64,000 bases of DNA, from positions 155,094-219,093 of the forward strand of contig NZ_JBBAXC010000007.1 of NCBI RefSeq assembly GCF_037120725.1, given 5' to 3'. The position numbers were made by a program, and so were the translations under genes. Below are positions 53,189 to 62,452 of the stretch, in pieces (the first letter of the stretch is position 1; every line of letters begins with the position of its first letter). The stretch comes from Bacillus spongiae (GTDB lineage Bacteria; Bacillota; Bacilli; Bacillales; Bacillaceae_K). The notes beneath the pieces are model-generated. The model made no database searches. It saw nothing but the letters and a program-made list of their open reading frames with translations, and was not told the DNA's origin.

Positions 53189-54421
53189 GTGAATAAGATG
53201 AACGCTGAGTATATTCAAAAAAGAAAGCAGTTTTATAGTCGTATATCGAATTTTTGGGCGGATTTGTATGGAGATGAATATGCCTTATATGATGTTAGAA
53301 TGGTTAATCATGCCCAAGTGGAAAAAATTCGAATGATTTCAAAATATGTGTCAACAATTTTTCATAAAACAGCACATTTATTAAGGAATGCAGATGATGA
53401 AACTCTACTGGAACTTGGATTTTCAAAAAGTACGTTGCCCTTTATACGTCTACAGACAAACAACGCTGAAACCGTTATTAGTAGACTTGATTTGGTTGAA
53501 GTGGATGGAACTTATAAAGTACTAGAGTTAAATGCGGACACACCAACATTTATTAAAGAGTTATTTTACGTAAATAAAAAAGTATGTGAAGAATTTAGAG
53601 TGGTTGATCCGAATGATTGTGAAGAAGAAATCTTATCAAAGGTCGTTACATCCTCTATTATGAAAGCATGCACGAACTGTAATGACCCCTATGTTGTCTT
53701 TACTTCACATGAACATAATATAGAGGATCAATATACGTCTATGTATTTGCAAAGTGTGGCTAACCTTAAATCTACCTATGTGCCTTTATCAAAGCTACAA
53801 ATAGATAAAGAAGGATTATATGATCCAAATGGTAGAAAGATTGATGTGTTATATCGTCAAACGTTCCCAATTGAACAACTTATTTTAGATCGAGGAGAAC
53901 GAGGTGAGAAGATTGGAGAAATGCTCCTGGACTTAGTTTTAAACCAAAAGCTTGGTATCGTGAATCCACCTTCTGCCTTTTTGCTTCAATCAAAGGTCGT
54001 TCAAGCAGCCATTTGGGGATTGCATGAAGAGAACAATGCTTTTTTTTCGCAAGAAGAGCATACTTGGATTGAGGAATACTTTCTACCTACCTTTTTAGAA
54101 AAAGATCGGTTTGTTGAGGAAGGTCATAAATATGTAAAAAAACCAGCATTCGGGCGAGAAGGGGATACCATTGAAATATACAACTCGAACGGAGAACTTC
54201 TTTTTGAAGACAAAAGTAAGTCTTATACGGAGTATACGCCCGTATACCAAAAGTTTGTTGAGTTACCTATGTGTACCTTTCCATCCGTAAGAGGTAAACA
54301 AAGGGGACATGTCATGATTGGCTCGTTTTTGTTAAATGGTGAACCGAGTGCAATTGGGTTTCGTGTCGGGAATCCGATAACAGATAATCTATCATACTAT
54401 TTACCAATTGGGTTGGAATAG
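53189..54421 (+). CDS. Glutathionylspermidine synthase-like ATP-grasp ligase (YgiC-like)
   Basis: A 410-residue ATP-dependent amide ligase of the preATP-grasp superfamily. The conserved ELNADTPTFIKEL acceptor segment, KKPAFGREGDTI and the late HVMIGSFLLNGEP-RVG segments are all visible. Known members (GspS, YgiC, YjfC) form amide bonds on small molecules or peptide ends; no polyamine genes are near. A GTG start at 53189 follows GGAGG that overlaps the end of the lipoprotein gene. Pairing suggests that it modifies that lipoprotein. Confidence 0.88.
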   Translation: MNKMNAEYIQKRKQFYSRISNFWADLYGDEYALYDVRMVNHAQVEKIRMISKYVSTIFHKTAHLLRNADDETLLELGFSKSTLPFIRLQTNNAETVISRLDLVEVDGTYKVLELNADTPTFIKELFYVNKKVCEEFRVVDPNDCEEEILSKVVTSSIMKACTNCNDPYVVFTSHEHNIEDQYTSMYLQSVANLKSTYVPLSKLQIDKEGLYDPNGRKIDVLYRQTFPIEQLILDRGERGEKIGEMLLDLVLNQKLGIVNPPSAFLLQSKVVQAAIWGLHEENNAFFSQEEHTWIEEYFLPTFLEKDRFVEEGHKYVKKPAFGREGDTIEIYNSNGELLFEDKSKSYTEYTPVYQKFVELPMCTFPSVRGKQRGHVMIGSFLLNGEPSAIGFRVGNPITDNLSYYLPIGLE

Positions 54422-54809
54422 AAGAAGTATGGAGAAATTGTCTGTAGGCTTTTGACTTAGAACTGTAAACTCTTTCATTTTTTCTCCAAGTGAAGCTATT
54501 AAATTGCTATTTTTTTAATAGAATGTGGTTTGGAGGGGAATAGTATTTAAATACACTCTATCTGGAATGGAATCATTCGTAAATAATTGGCCCGTTAGTA
54601 TTTTATTATTAATATACAATGCCACATGCTACTGGATGAATTTTTACTTTAAATACAATCAAGGTAAAAAATGAGTAAGTTAGCGGGATGTTTGATTAGA
54701 AAAAAGAATATCAATAGGTGAAATTAAGTGTAATACATAAAAATTCATAGAACAACGATTTTAGGGAATGATGAGAGTATTCTATTCTATATAAGGAGTG
54801 AGAAATCAA
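54422..54809. other. Intergenic region, nothing recognised
   Basis: About 390 AT-rich bases. No clear terminator for the ATP-grasp gene and no repeat or small gene was found. Confidence 0.4.
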
Positions 54810-55220
54810 ATGCAGCAATCAATTGCACACGTCGCTTTAGTTGTGAGAGATTATGATGAAGCAATCGATTTCTATATAAATAAACTCAATTTTATATTAA
54901 TAGAGAATACAGAACAACCTGGGCAAGATAAGAGGTGGGTAGTAGTTTCTCCCCCAGGGTCAGTAGGGACAACCTTACTATTGACGAAAGCTTCTAAAGA
55001 AGAAGGGCGTTACATAGGAAATCAGACTGGAGGAATAGTATTTCTAATTCTACATACTGACGACTTCTGGAGAGACTACAAGGAAATGATAGTAAAGGGT
55101 GTAGAATTTGTAAGCGAACCAAATGAACAACCTTATGGAACTGTTGCTGTATTTAAAGATTTATACGGAAATTTATGGGATTTAATTGAACGAAGTAGCG
55201 ATCACCTTAGTCCCAAGTGA
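54810..55220 (+). CDS. VOC (glyoxalase/bleomycin resistance) family protein
   Basis: A 136-residue protein with two beta-alpha-beta-beta-beta repeats. The start IAHVALVVRDYDEAIDFY and the end VFKDLYGNLWDLIE are typical of the vicinal oxygen chelate fold, with a metal-binding His at about residue 7 and Glu near the end. Such proteins include glyoxalases, dioxygenases and antibiotic-binding proteins; which one is unclear. ATG 54810 follows AAGGAGTGAG. Confidence 0.88.
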   Translation: MQQSIAHVALVVRDYDEAIDFYINKLNFILIENTEQPGQDKRWVVVSPPGSVGTTLLLTKASKEEGRYIGNQTGGIVFLILHTDDFWRDYKEMIVKGVEFVSEPNEQPYGTVAVFKDLYGNLWDLIERSSDHLSPK

Positions 55221-55824
55221 ATATTTACTCGCACATTACAAAGTGCTAATGTTGGGCAAAAAAAAAGTCTAATATGTCCCTTACTAAAGGAACAAATCTT
55301 ATTAAATTAATTAAGGAGTCTTAGGACTCTTTATTTTTTTGTCACGGTTTTCATACAATAGTTATTACTTGAAATCGAAGGCTGATTAACAGGTAGCTCA
55401 CCACCACAGATAAGGCAGTTAGCTTTTTAAAAGAGTTCGGTACATGAATATAACATTTTGAAACATGACCTTTTCACAGCTAATTAGTATTTCCAGCTTC
55501 TATTATATCATTACTTACGAAGTTCTATAGGAATAACAATACGTTCTAATTTATCAACTTTTCCTCCAAAACATGTACGGATCAAATCTATTATTCTTCC
55601 TTCTTGACCTTTCGTTGTTCTACAAAATGTGTCAATTATTTCAATCTATTTTTTAGTAAAAAATCCTAAATTAGTTAAAAATACTTATTTTTTGTAAATT
55701 TAAGAATGCCCATAATGTCCTATTTTTGTGTTGTTGTTCTCAAACTTGTCTATTATTATGGTATTTATTGTCTCTTTTCAAGTATAATAATCAAGTATTT
55801 CAAGAAAGAAGAGAGATAGAAAAC
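55221..55824. other. Intergenic region with a weak terminator
   Basis: AGGAGTC-tta-GGACTCTT near 55311-55340 is followed by a T-rich tract and may end the VOC transcript. The rest, about 480 bases, is AT-rich with no gene recognised. Confidence 0.45.
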
Positions 55825-57096
55825 ATGGGGAAAACAAAGGTAGTAACATTACTTTCTACAGCAATCCTATTATTAGCAGCTTGTGGAAATGATGAAAAAG
55901 CATCTTCAGAGGAAAAAGAAACGAAGCCAAAAATCGAAGAGACAAGCACAGAAGAAAAAGCAGAAGAAAAAGCAGAAGAAAAAGCAGAAGAAAAAGCAGA
56001 AGAAAAAGAAGAAGAAAACACAGAGACCACTGGTGAATTAAACCCATTTATCGCTGAAGAAACAGAAGGTAATGTTGAAGTAATTTACACTAACAAAGAG
56101 CCCAATTATGCTCATGATTTGGACGGCTTTAAAGTGAGTGTTGACGAATATCAGATCGTAAAAGTTACGGACATGAATACAGATTATAATATTGCTTTCG
56201 ATGATCAAACAGAGGGCTATGTTATTACAACAAAGGTAACGATTAATAATACTACAGATAAACCAATGTATTATACAAATTTTCATAAAATACAATTAAG
56301 CAGTAACTTAGATTATATTCAAAATAACGGAAGAAAACTCGTGCCCGAAGATCAACAAATAGCTAAAATTAAGGAGAACAAAGATCAAATCAGTTTATTT
56401 GAAGCAGGTGAAACTGTTACCGGATTAATGACCTTTATCTTAACTAATGAAGAATTTGAAAAATTAAAAACGGTTTCTCCGAAATATATCATTGAAGGTG
56501 GAGTTGCCGACAATGATCAGTTCAAAAATAGTAATCATCAGCATTCAGATGCTTTTATTTTTGTTTTTGAAGACAATGAAACAGGTAATCAAACAACGTC
56601 AAACTTTTTACAAGATCGTTTAACAACAGATAATATGGCTGATAAGGAAATGATTTTTGAAGAGACAGGAATCAAGGATACAAAGAATATTGATAAGGTA
56701 GAAATTCAAGTAGATACTGTGCAATACACTGAAATTGAACCTTCAGAAGTAAGTAAACCACGTTTTGAAAATTTTGGAGATAATGGAATTGTAGCCTTAA
56801 CTGTCAAATTAAATATCGACAATCAATCCAATGAATCTTTAAGACTTAGTGGTCTTGGCACTAAGCTTAATGTCGATGAAAATAGAGCAATCGTTTTAAG
56901 TGAAGGAATGGTGGAGCCACGTGAACTAGAATCGATTGCTCCTGGTGAAAAAGGGGAAAAACTTCATGTATTCCTTTTTAGAAAAGACGAATTTGAATTA
57001 TATAAGAAAATTGATATGGAGTTTGGACCGTTTACAGGTGAGGACGGGAAAGACTTATTCAAAGGAAAATCAGCAACCTTTACATTACCAAAATAA
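55825..57096 (+). CDS. DUF5068-like lipoprotein
   Basis: A 423-residue lipoprotein. The signal ends in lipobox LLAAC, followed by a low-complexity linker containing about five AEEK units (imperfect 12-bp DNA repeats at about 55962-56010). Two similar beta-rich domains follow (about residues 90-250 and 270-420), each with LTVKLNIDNQ- or ITTKVTINNT-type strands. The pattern matches secreted DUF5068 proteins of Bacilli, whose function is unknown. ATG 55825 is used because it starts the signal peptide; the upstream in-frame codons are not membrane-like. A terminator follows. Confidence 0.8.
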   Translation: MGKTKVVTLLSTAILLLAACGNDEKASSEEKETKPKIEETSTEEKAEEKAEEKAEEKAEEKEEENTETTGELNPFIAEETEGNVEVIYTNKEPNYAHDLDGFKVSVDEYQIVKVTDMNTDYNIAFDDQTEGYVITTKVTINNTTDKPMYYTNFHKIQLSSNLDYIQNNGRKLVPEDQQIAKIKENKDQISLFEAGETVTGLMTFILTNEEFEKLKTVSPKYIIEGGVADNDQFKNSNHQHSDAFIFVFEDNETGNQTTSNFLQDRLTTDNMADKEMIFEETGIKDTKNIDKVEIQVDTVQYTEIEPSEVSKPRFENFGDNGIVALTVKLNIDNQSNESLRLSGLGTKLNVDENRAIVLSEGMVEPRELESIAPGEKGEKLHVFLFRKDEFELYKKIDMEFGPFTGEDGKDLFKGKSATFTLPK

Positions 57097-57798
57097 AATA
57101 CATTTTGTATTAGATTCTAACTAAATGGCTATACTAAAAATATTCCGAAAGTTAACCTCTTTGAACCCTTCTCTTAACTGAGAGGGGTATTTTTTGTGCT
57201 TCTGAGAATAAGTTTGTACCTTTCAGGTGTGGCCTCTGCTAAGGAGAAGTAAGCCAAAATAACTGAAACAATTTCATTTTATAAAAATAATATTATTTTT
57301 ATTAGATAAAGAGTTTTGAATAATGATCATTTAAGTTGTGTCTGTTAGACCTAATTCGACAACATAGGGTATTTTTTTATTAAGATATTTTTGTATGGAA
57401 AGATAAAATGACTTCGGAAATATTCAACTAAGTCTAGAACATATGGAGACGTTCACTAGGTGTGGAGCTAACAATAGTAGCTTTTATTTTTTTGAAGAAG
57501 AGGGTTAGTTTTTCTGTAAGAAGGAAAGAATCATTCCCCATTATAGAAGCGAGGGGAATTTAGAGATTTCCCATTCTATACAAAACGTAGGGTTAAATGA
57601 GTCAGAATACCTAGGGCTCACATTATAAAATTAATAGAGGTAACCTATATTAATATATCTATTTCATGAATATAGTGCCAAATCCCCCCATGAATAATGA
57701 AGTTGTATTATTATTATCTTCTTTTATTTGGTAAAATACTACTGATGCCTTTTTATTCAGAATTATCAAAATTAATAATAACAAAAGGAGATTTATTT
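57097..57798. other. Intergenic region with a terminator and no gene
   Basis: The first 100 bases carry the DUF5068 terminator. The remaining 600 AT-rich bases before the NprR-like gene hold no gene or RNA motif that I recognise. Confidence 0.4.
57165..57196 (+). terminator. Terminator of the DUF5068 lipoprotein gene
   Basis: ACCCTTCTC pairs with GAGAGGGGT (one G-U pair) around a 6-nt loop and is followed by ATTTTTT. Confidence 0.85.
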
Positions 57799-59106
57799 AT
57801 GGAAGTAGGGGAAAGAATTAGACAACTACGTATACATAAGCGTTTAACTCAAAAAAATTTGGTAAAGGACATTTGTTCAATAACCTATTTAAGTCGTATA
57901 GAAAACGGTCAAATAAATCCTTCTGCTACATTTTTAAATAAAATATCAAATCGTTTAGGCGTAGATTTAGAAGATTTATATTACGCCAATCCATCAAATA
58001 TTGAGAAAAGAATTTTAGAAATTATTCATCATTATAAAGAAAAAGAAGAATTAATAGAGGATGATCTTTCTTATCTACACATTCAAATCTTAGAAATGCA
58101 TCCAACGGAAGTTTATCTTAAAATATTTGGAGTATTGTTAAGGTTCTATACTAAAAGTTTAAATGTTGAAGAAGCAAAAACAGTATATCATTTATCAAAT
58201 AAATTAATCCCCGATAATGTTGATAATCTTTATAAAGAGGATTATTACTATTATTATCTTGCTTGTGGAAATTTATTTTATTCTTTGCAAGACTATTTGC
58301 AAGCAAATAATTATTATTTGAAATCAGAAAAATTAATCGCAGATCATAATGGAATAGAGGCGGCTAAATTATATTATAATATAAGTCTTGTGAAGCAAAG
58401 GTTGCTTACAAATACAGAGGTCAGTTTATATTATTCAAATAAGGCTTATCAAATTTTTAATAAATATAAAGATAAAGAAAATATTATCATCGTATTAATT
58501 ACTCTAGGGGTTCAATTTCAATTAATTAATGATTTGGAAAAGTCGTCCAATCATTTACATGAGGCATTATCGATTATTAATGAACAAGACAACTCAAAAT
58601 ATATGAAGTATATCGCGATGATTAATTATAATTTAGGAAGAATACATGCAAAGAATAAGGATTTAAAATTAGCTATTTATCATTATAAAAAAAGTATCCA
58701 GATTAATCATGACATTCATTTTGAACAAGAAAATATTCATGCATTAAGAAGGATGATTGAGATATACATTGAACTAAAGGAATGGAATATGGTAAATGAA
58801 AATTTACAAACCGCAATCCATTTATCAAAAGAGTATAATTTAAGTCATGATTTTATTTTATTAACTTTATTAAAAGTCTCAGTTTATAAACTAAATGGGA
58901 ATGACCAGCTTTATGAAAAAGAAATGACAAAAACGTTAAATGTAGCAAAACAGTCTAACCAATATACTCTAGTAAAACAAATATCACAAGAATTAGGAGA
59001 GCATTTTTACGATAAAAAGGCGTACAAAAAAGCAGCTGATTTCTACAAAAATACATTAAAATATGAAGAGGAAATCTATGAAAAAATTAAACTAATTCCT
59101 GATTAA
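57799..59106 (+). CDS. NprR-like XRE + TPR transcriptional regulator (RNPP family)
   Basis: A 435-residue protein. An XRE HTH (about residues 3-60, VGERIRQLRIHKRLTQKNL and TYLSRIENG) is followed by about 370 residues of TPR helices rich in Tyr and Asn. NprR of B. cereus has the same domain order and similar length (about 423), and is a dual transcription factor and phosphatase controlled by a re-imported peptide. ATG 57799 follows AAAAGGAG. The gene is more A+T-rich than its neighbours, suggesting transfer. No peptide gene is directly downstream; the 46-residue peptide at 61449 is a candidate. Confidence 0.85.
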   Translation: MEVGERIRQLRIHKRLTQKNLVKDICSITYLSRIENGQINPSATFLNKISNRLGVDLEDLYYANPSNIEKRILEIIHHYKEKEELIEDDLSYLHIQILEMHPTEVYLKIFGVLLRFYTKSLNVEEAKTVYHLSNKLIPDNVDNLYKEDYYYYYLACGNLFYSLQDYLQANNYYLKSEKLIADHNGIEAAKLYYNISLVKQRLLTNTEVSLYYSNKAYQIFNKYKDKENIIIVLITLGVQFQLINDLEKSSNHLHEALSIINEQDNSKYMKYIAMINYNLGRIHAKNKDLKLAIYHYKKSIQINHDIHFEQENIHALRRMIEIYIELKEWNMVNENLQTAIHLSKEYNLSHDFILLTLLKVSVYKLNGNDQLYEKEMTKTLNVAKQSNQYTLVKQISQELGEHFYDKKAYKKAADFYKNTLKYEEEIYEKIKLIPD

Positions 59107-59277
59107 GCAAGCAGGACTCTTTTTGTGTGAATGAAGTAGTAAAAGCTAAAGCGGCTTTCATAGCTTGAAAAGTATTTGAAAAATGGATGTATGTGTGAAG
59201 GAGATTCTTTAAGAAAAGCAGCAAAAATCATGGAAAACCTCTTTTGCAGAATCAAATGACTAACCTTTCATTCTAGG

Positions 59278-59315
59278 AATAAGCTATCTACTTAAATGTG
59301 GATAGCTTATTTTTG
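59278..59315 (+). terminator. Terminator of the NprR-like gene
   Basis: AATAAGCTATCTAC pairs with GTGGATAGCTTATT (one G-U pair) around a 6-nt loop, followed by TTTTG. Confidence 0.85.
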
Positions 59316-59378
59316 TATGATTATAATATTCCTTTTGTTGAATAGATATTCTACAAGTAATTGAAGCGGACTAGTTGT

Positions 59379-59687
59379 TTAAGAATAAATCTGTTTAATC
59401 CATAAATAATTATTCCTTTTAAAAGTTATATACCATAAGCTAGCGAGAGCTTTGGAGCCATTTAATCCACCACACTCAAATCTCAGAAATTCATTATCTT
59501 TGATTTCAAATTCAATTTTATTACTTCTACACCAGTCAATTTGTAGATATAGTGTATGTAAGCCTTGCTTTATAGGGTAGTCAAAAGTTTCTCCCGATTT
59601 AATTGTCCCAACCTCTTTCTCATCTATCATCACTTTATACCCTCTGAGTTTATCAACAAATCTTGTTTCTCGTTTAATCTCTATCAT
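59379..59687 (-). CDS. Small hypothetical protein with PEGA-like beta domain
   Basis: A 102-residue soluble protein. The central VMIDEKEVGTIKSGET, PIKQGLHTLYLQID segment is the pattern of a PEGA-type beta-sandwich, in which a small polypeptide decorates a surface or envelope protein. No catalytic motif. ATG 59687 has AAAGGAG upstream. It lies between signalling genes without an obvious partner. Confidence 0.75.
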   Translation of the reverse strand: MIEIKRETRFVDKLRGYKVMIDEKEVGTIKSGETFDYPIKQGLHTLYLQIDWCRSNKIEFEIKDNEFLRFECGGLNGSKALASLWYITFKRNNYLWIKQIYS

Positions 59688-60082
59688 TCTAAATCTCCTT
59701 TTTAAAGTGTTAAGCAATGGACTCATAATAATCATTTGCCATGTCAGCCTTATTCAACTCAACATTGTCTATCTAATTCTTGCTCCAACTTAGGTTATTT
59801 TCATCAACATTTACTTTAACATAACCAAATATTAAAAAGAGGGATAAATCTATAGCACTTTATTCTGATCGCCCACTGCGTTTTTTTGTTTCATAGAACC
59901 CGTAAAAGGAAATTAGATTTTTATAGAGGATGTTGGAATGAAAAAATCCCTTATCAAGAAAATAAGGGATAAATTTATTCTAGCTCTACTCCTATATTTT
60001 TTAATGCTCTAGTACATACTTTCGTTTTACTCTACCATTTTCATGATACATTCAGTATCCAAAAAGAAATCCAGTTTTTGAA
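59688..60082. other. Intergenic region with a minus-strand terminator
   Basis: ATCCCTTAT (59946-59954) and ATAAGGGAT (59962-59970) form a perfect stem; on the minus strand it is followed by six T, ending the gene at 60083. Nothing else is apparent. Confidence 0.6.
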
Positions 60083-60409
60083 TTAATTTGACTTTGTATT
60101 TTGATTTTTTTTGTATTTAGTAATTAATAAAAACAATACAAAGACTAAGCCAAAAAAAGTGTCAAGGATACTATTAAAATCCTTATAAAACCCTACCGCT
60201 ATAATAATAAGTACTATTATTGTATAAATTAAAAAGCTTACTTTTCTCATTTTATTAATATAGTTATGCATGATAAGTTGAGAAATAATAAATATTAAGA
60301 TTGTAACTCTTGAAATAATATAGCCCTCTATATAATGAAAGCTTGATAAAACTACTATTAATACAATAAGTTCCACTATGTCAATTAACCATTCTTTTAG
60401 TTTCATCAT
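60083..60409 (-). CDS. Small membrane protein of unknown function
   Basis: A 108-residue protein with four hydrophobic segments (about residues 8-24, 30-46, 54-72 and 82-98) and a basic C-terminus. No motif is recognised. The start is uncertain between ATG 60409 and the next in-frame ATG; GAGAG lies nine bases before 60409. It is AT-rich and could be an immunity- or transport-type peptide, but that is only guesswork. Confidence 0.6.
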   Translation of the reverse strand: MMKLKEWLIDIVELIVLIVVLSSFHYIEGYIISRVTILIFIISQLIMHNYINKMRKVSFLIYTIIVLIIIAVGFYKDFNSILDTFFGLVFVLFLLITKYKKNQNTKSN

Positions 60410-61448
60410 TATGATCATCTCTCTATGAACGTTTTATTTAGCTGCATTTTTCCATGTGATTAACCAAAATAACAATATAACGTAACGTTATGAATATCTA
60501 CTTTACCATAATGATTTTTCAATAAAGTTAAAAATAGATTAAATTTTAGGTTTATTTAAGATTACATTCATAGATTGGTATTTATTCCGGTTCTGGTGCA
60601 AAAATATTAAGGTCCATGTAGGAATCTCAATGACTTGGATAGACTGATATTATTACTCTAAACAGGGATGTAATTAGAATAAGAAATCAATCTAAATGGA
60701 ATCACCATTAGCCAGAAATGATTATCTTAACTGTAAGATAATATCTAACCTAGCAGTACAACCTTGTTTTCGTCATTTATGATGGAGGAACGAGGAATAT
60801 CGGTGATTCCTACAACTATTTGGGTGAATCAATATGGTCTAAATAAAATGATATTAAAAAACTACCAAGAGTTTTTGAAACGTCTCTGAGAGTAGATAAA
60901 TAAACAAAAGCAGCCAAGCGCTTTATACCTTTGCTGCTTTTCATGTTGGTGAACTTCATGAATAAATCAAACCTCAGTTTATCTTAAAGTTATTTAGCTT
61001 CTATGTGATAGAGCCCTTATATTACCTCACCTAATCCTCACTCAATCAACTGTTTTCCAATGGTTGGTCTCACACTTTCCGTTACGATTCCTTTGTAAAT
61101 GAAAAAGTTTAACTCAATTTCTTAATACGTTTTTATATCTACGCCTGCTATTTCGGTGAAAGTAGTTTAACTTTTTATCTAATTATTTTTAGTACTTGTT
61201 CATTTGATTTCGTAGAAGTTATTTATTATAAAGCCTTTTGGTATCGTAGTTTTCTTACATGAAACTCAATACTAGTAGTGTTATGTAGCGTTCGAGCAGA
61301 TTATATTTCGGGTCTGCTTATTAAATTTTAGTAGAAAAAATAGCATTGAATGGGAAAAAAAAAGACGAAATTTTACTACTTTTTATAAACAAGGTAATTC
61401 CATTATCTTTAAATTACAGAAAACAACTTAAAAGGGAGTGGAGATTTA
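60410..61448. other. Gene-poor region with an orphan terminator
   Basis: About 1 kb without a gene. AAAAGCAGC (60906-60914) and GCTGCTTTT (60933-60941) form a 9-bp stem with no gene ending before it, so it may end an unseen small RNA or a lost gene. A second weak stem (AGCAGA/TCTGCT, about 61288-61316) lies before the peptide gene. The A+T content is high throughout. Confidence 0.5.
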
Positions 61449-61589
61449 ATGAAAAAAATAGTAATGATGTTAGTGGTTATTTTAACGGTTTTATCTGGGG
61501 TAACTGGTGGGGAAGTATCAGCTAGTAGTGGAGAAACAAATACTGAATCTCAGCCCGGACCATATGAAACCCCACAAGAGAGTAATTAA
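61449..61589 (+). CDS. Small secreted peptide, candidate pheromone precursor
   Basis: A 46-residue peptide with a Sec signal (MKK start, hydrophobic core about residues 4-17, cleavage near VSA at 23-25) and an acidic mature tail ending in SQPGPYETPQESN. GGGAGTGGAG precedes the ATG. The size and form are those of NprX/PapR/Phr-type pheromone precursors and it lies downstream of an NprR-like regulator. Its stop codon directly abuts the next gene (TAAATG). The active segment cannot be read from sequence. Alternatives are a bacteriocin or a small surface peptide. Confidence 0.7.
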   Translation: MKKIVMMLVVILTVLSGVTGGEVSASSGETNTESQPGPYETPQESN

Positions 61590-62186
61590 ATGAGTAATAA
61601 TCAAATGATACGACATTTGAGTAAATATCCTCCAAACCATTTTGATCAAGAGGCATTTGTACTATCAAGCTCACATAGTGTGTCGTGTTCTATTCGAAAG
61701 CATAATCTTGAGAAGCAAATAATAAATAATAGCTTAATTCATAAAAACACACTGGCTCAAGTTTTATATGAAGTGTCTTATGAACTAGATTCAAAAAGTG
61801 AAGGAGAATTTTATCCAATAATTTTAGTTCTAAAGCCGTTTGTTATAAATGGGTTTGAGCAAACGGGCCTATATAAATTGGACTATGACAAGGAAATCTT
61901 CCATTATTGCAGCGGTTTGGAGAAAGATGTACTGAGAAACATTATGATTCACCAGGAGCAAAATAAAATTACTTCCGGTTTAGGAATTGGATATTATTCA
62001 CCCAAAAATATGGTAGATCCAATTGATAAAATAATCTATTTTTCTAAAAAGGTAAACTACTATTTAAATTTACATGGAGAAATAAAAGAAAAGACTTTAC
62101 CGGCAGATTTTACGAAAAATAATCAAAAAGAGCAATTGTTTCTTCCTCCAATTTGTTTCATTCAATGGTTATATCCTAACGATTAA
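61590..62186 (+). CDS. Unknown protein coupled to the secreted peptide
   Basis: A 198-residue soluble protein. No signal peptide, membrane helix or family is recognised; it contains mixed helix and strand with a Cys-containing segment HSVSCSIRKHNLEK and an aromatic end (CFIQWLYPND). It starts at the base after the peptide's stop codon, so translation is coupled and the two proteins probably act together, for example in peptide handling or immunity. The NRPS gene begins 267 bp later. Confidence 0.7.
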   Translation: MSNNQMIRHLSKYPPNHFDQEAFVLSSSHSVSCSIRKHNLEKQIINNSLIHKNTLAQVLYEVSYELDSKSEGEFYPIILVLKPFVINGFEQTGLYKLDYDKEIFHYCSGLEKDVLRNIMIHQEQNKITSGLGIGYYSPKNMVDPIDKIIYFSKKVNYYLNLHGEIKEKTLPADFTKNNQKEQLFLPPICFIQWLYPND

Positions 62187-62452
62187 GTTCGACAACAAAG
62201 ATGAAGATGTAGCATTTATAAAATTTTATAGGAAGAAAAAACGTCCCATAACTTTTTTAGAGAATGGACTGAGCTGATCATAACAACTAAAAGGTCTTGC
62301 AGCCAAAGGCAAACACAATCTATTCTAATACACAAACTATAGGGAACAGGATTCCTCTTGAAAGTCTATTTTAAAAAACTTAATAAGATTTACACATACT
62401 TAGGAAAGAATGTAACACTTTGATACACAACCGAATCAAGGAGGGTTAAAGA

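Noticed and set aside
55962..56010. AEEK 12-bp repeats considered as a second pheromone precursor
   Set aside because: The repeats sit in a charged linker just after a lipobox in a 423-residue protein. Such linkers are common in lipoproteins.
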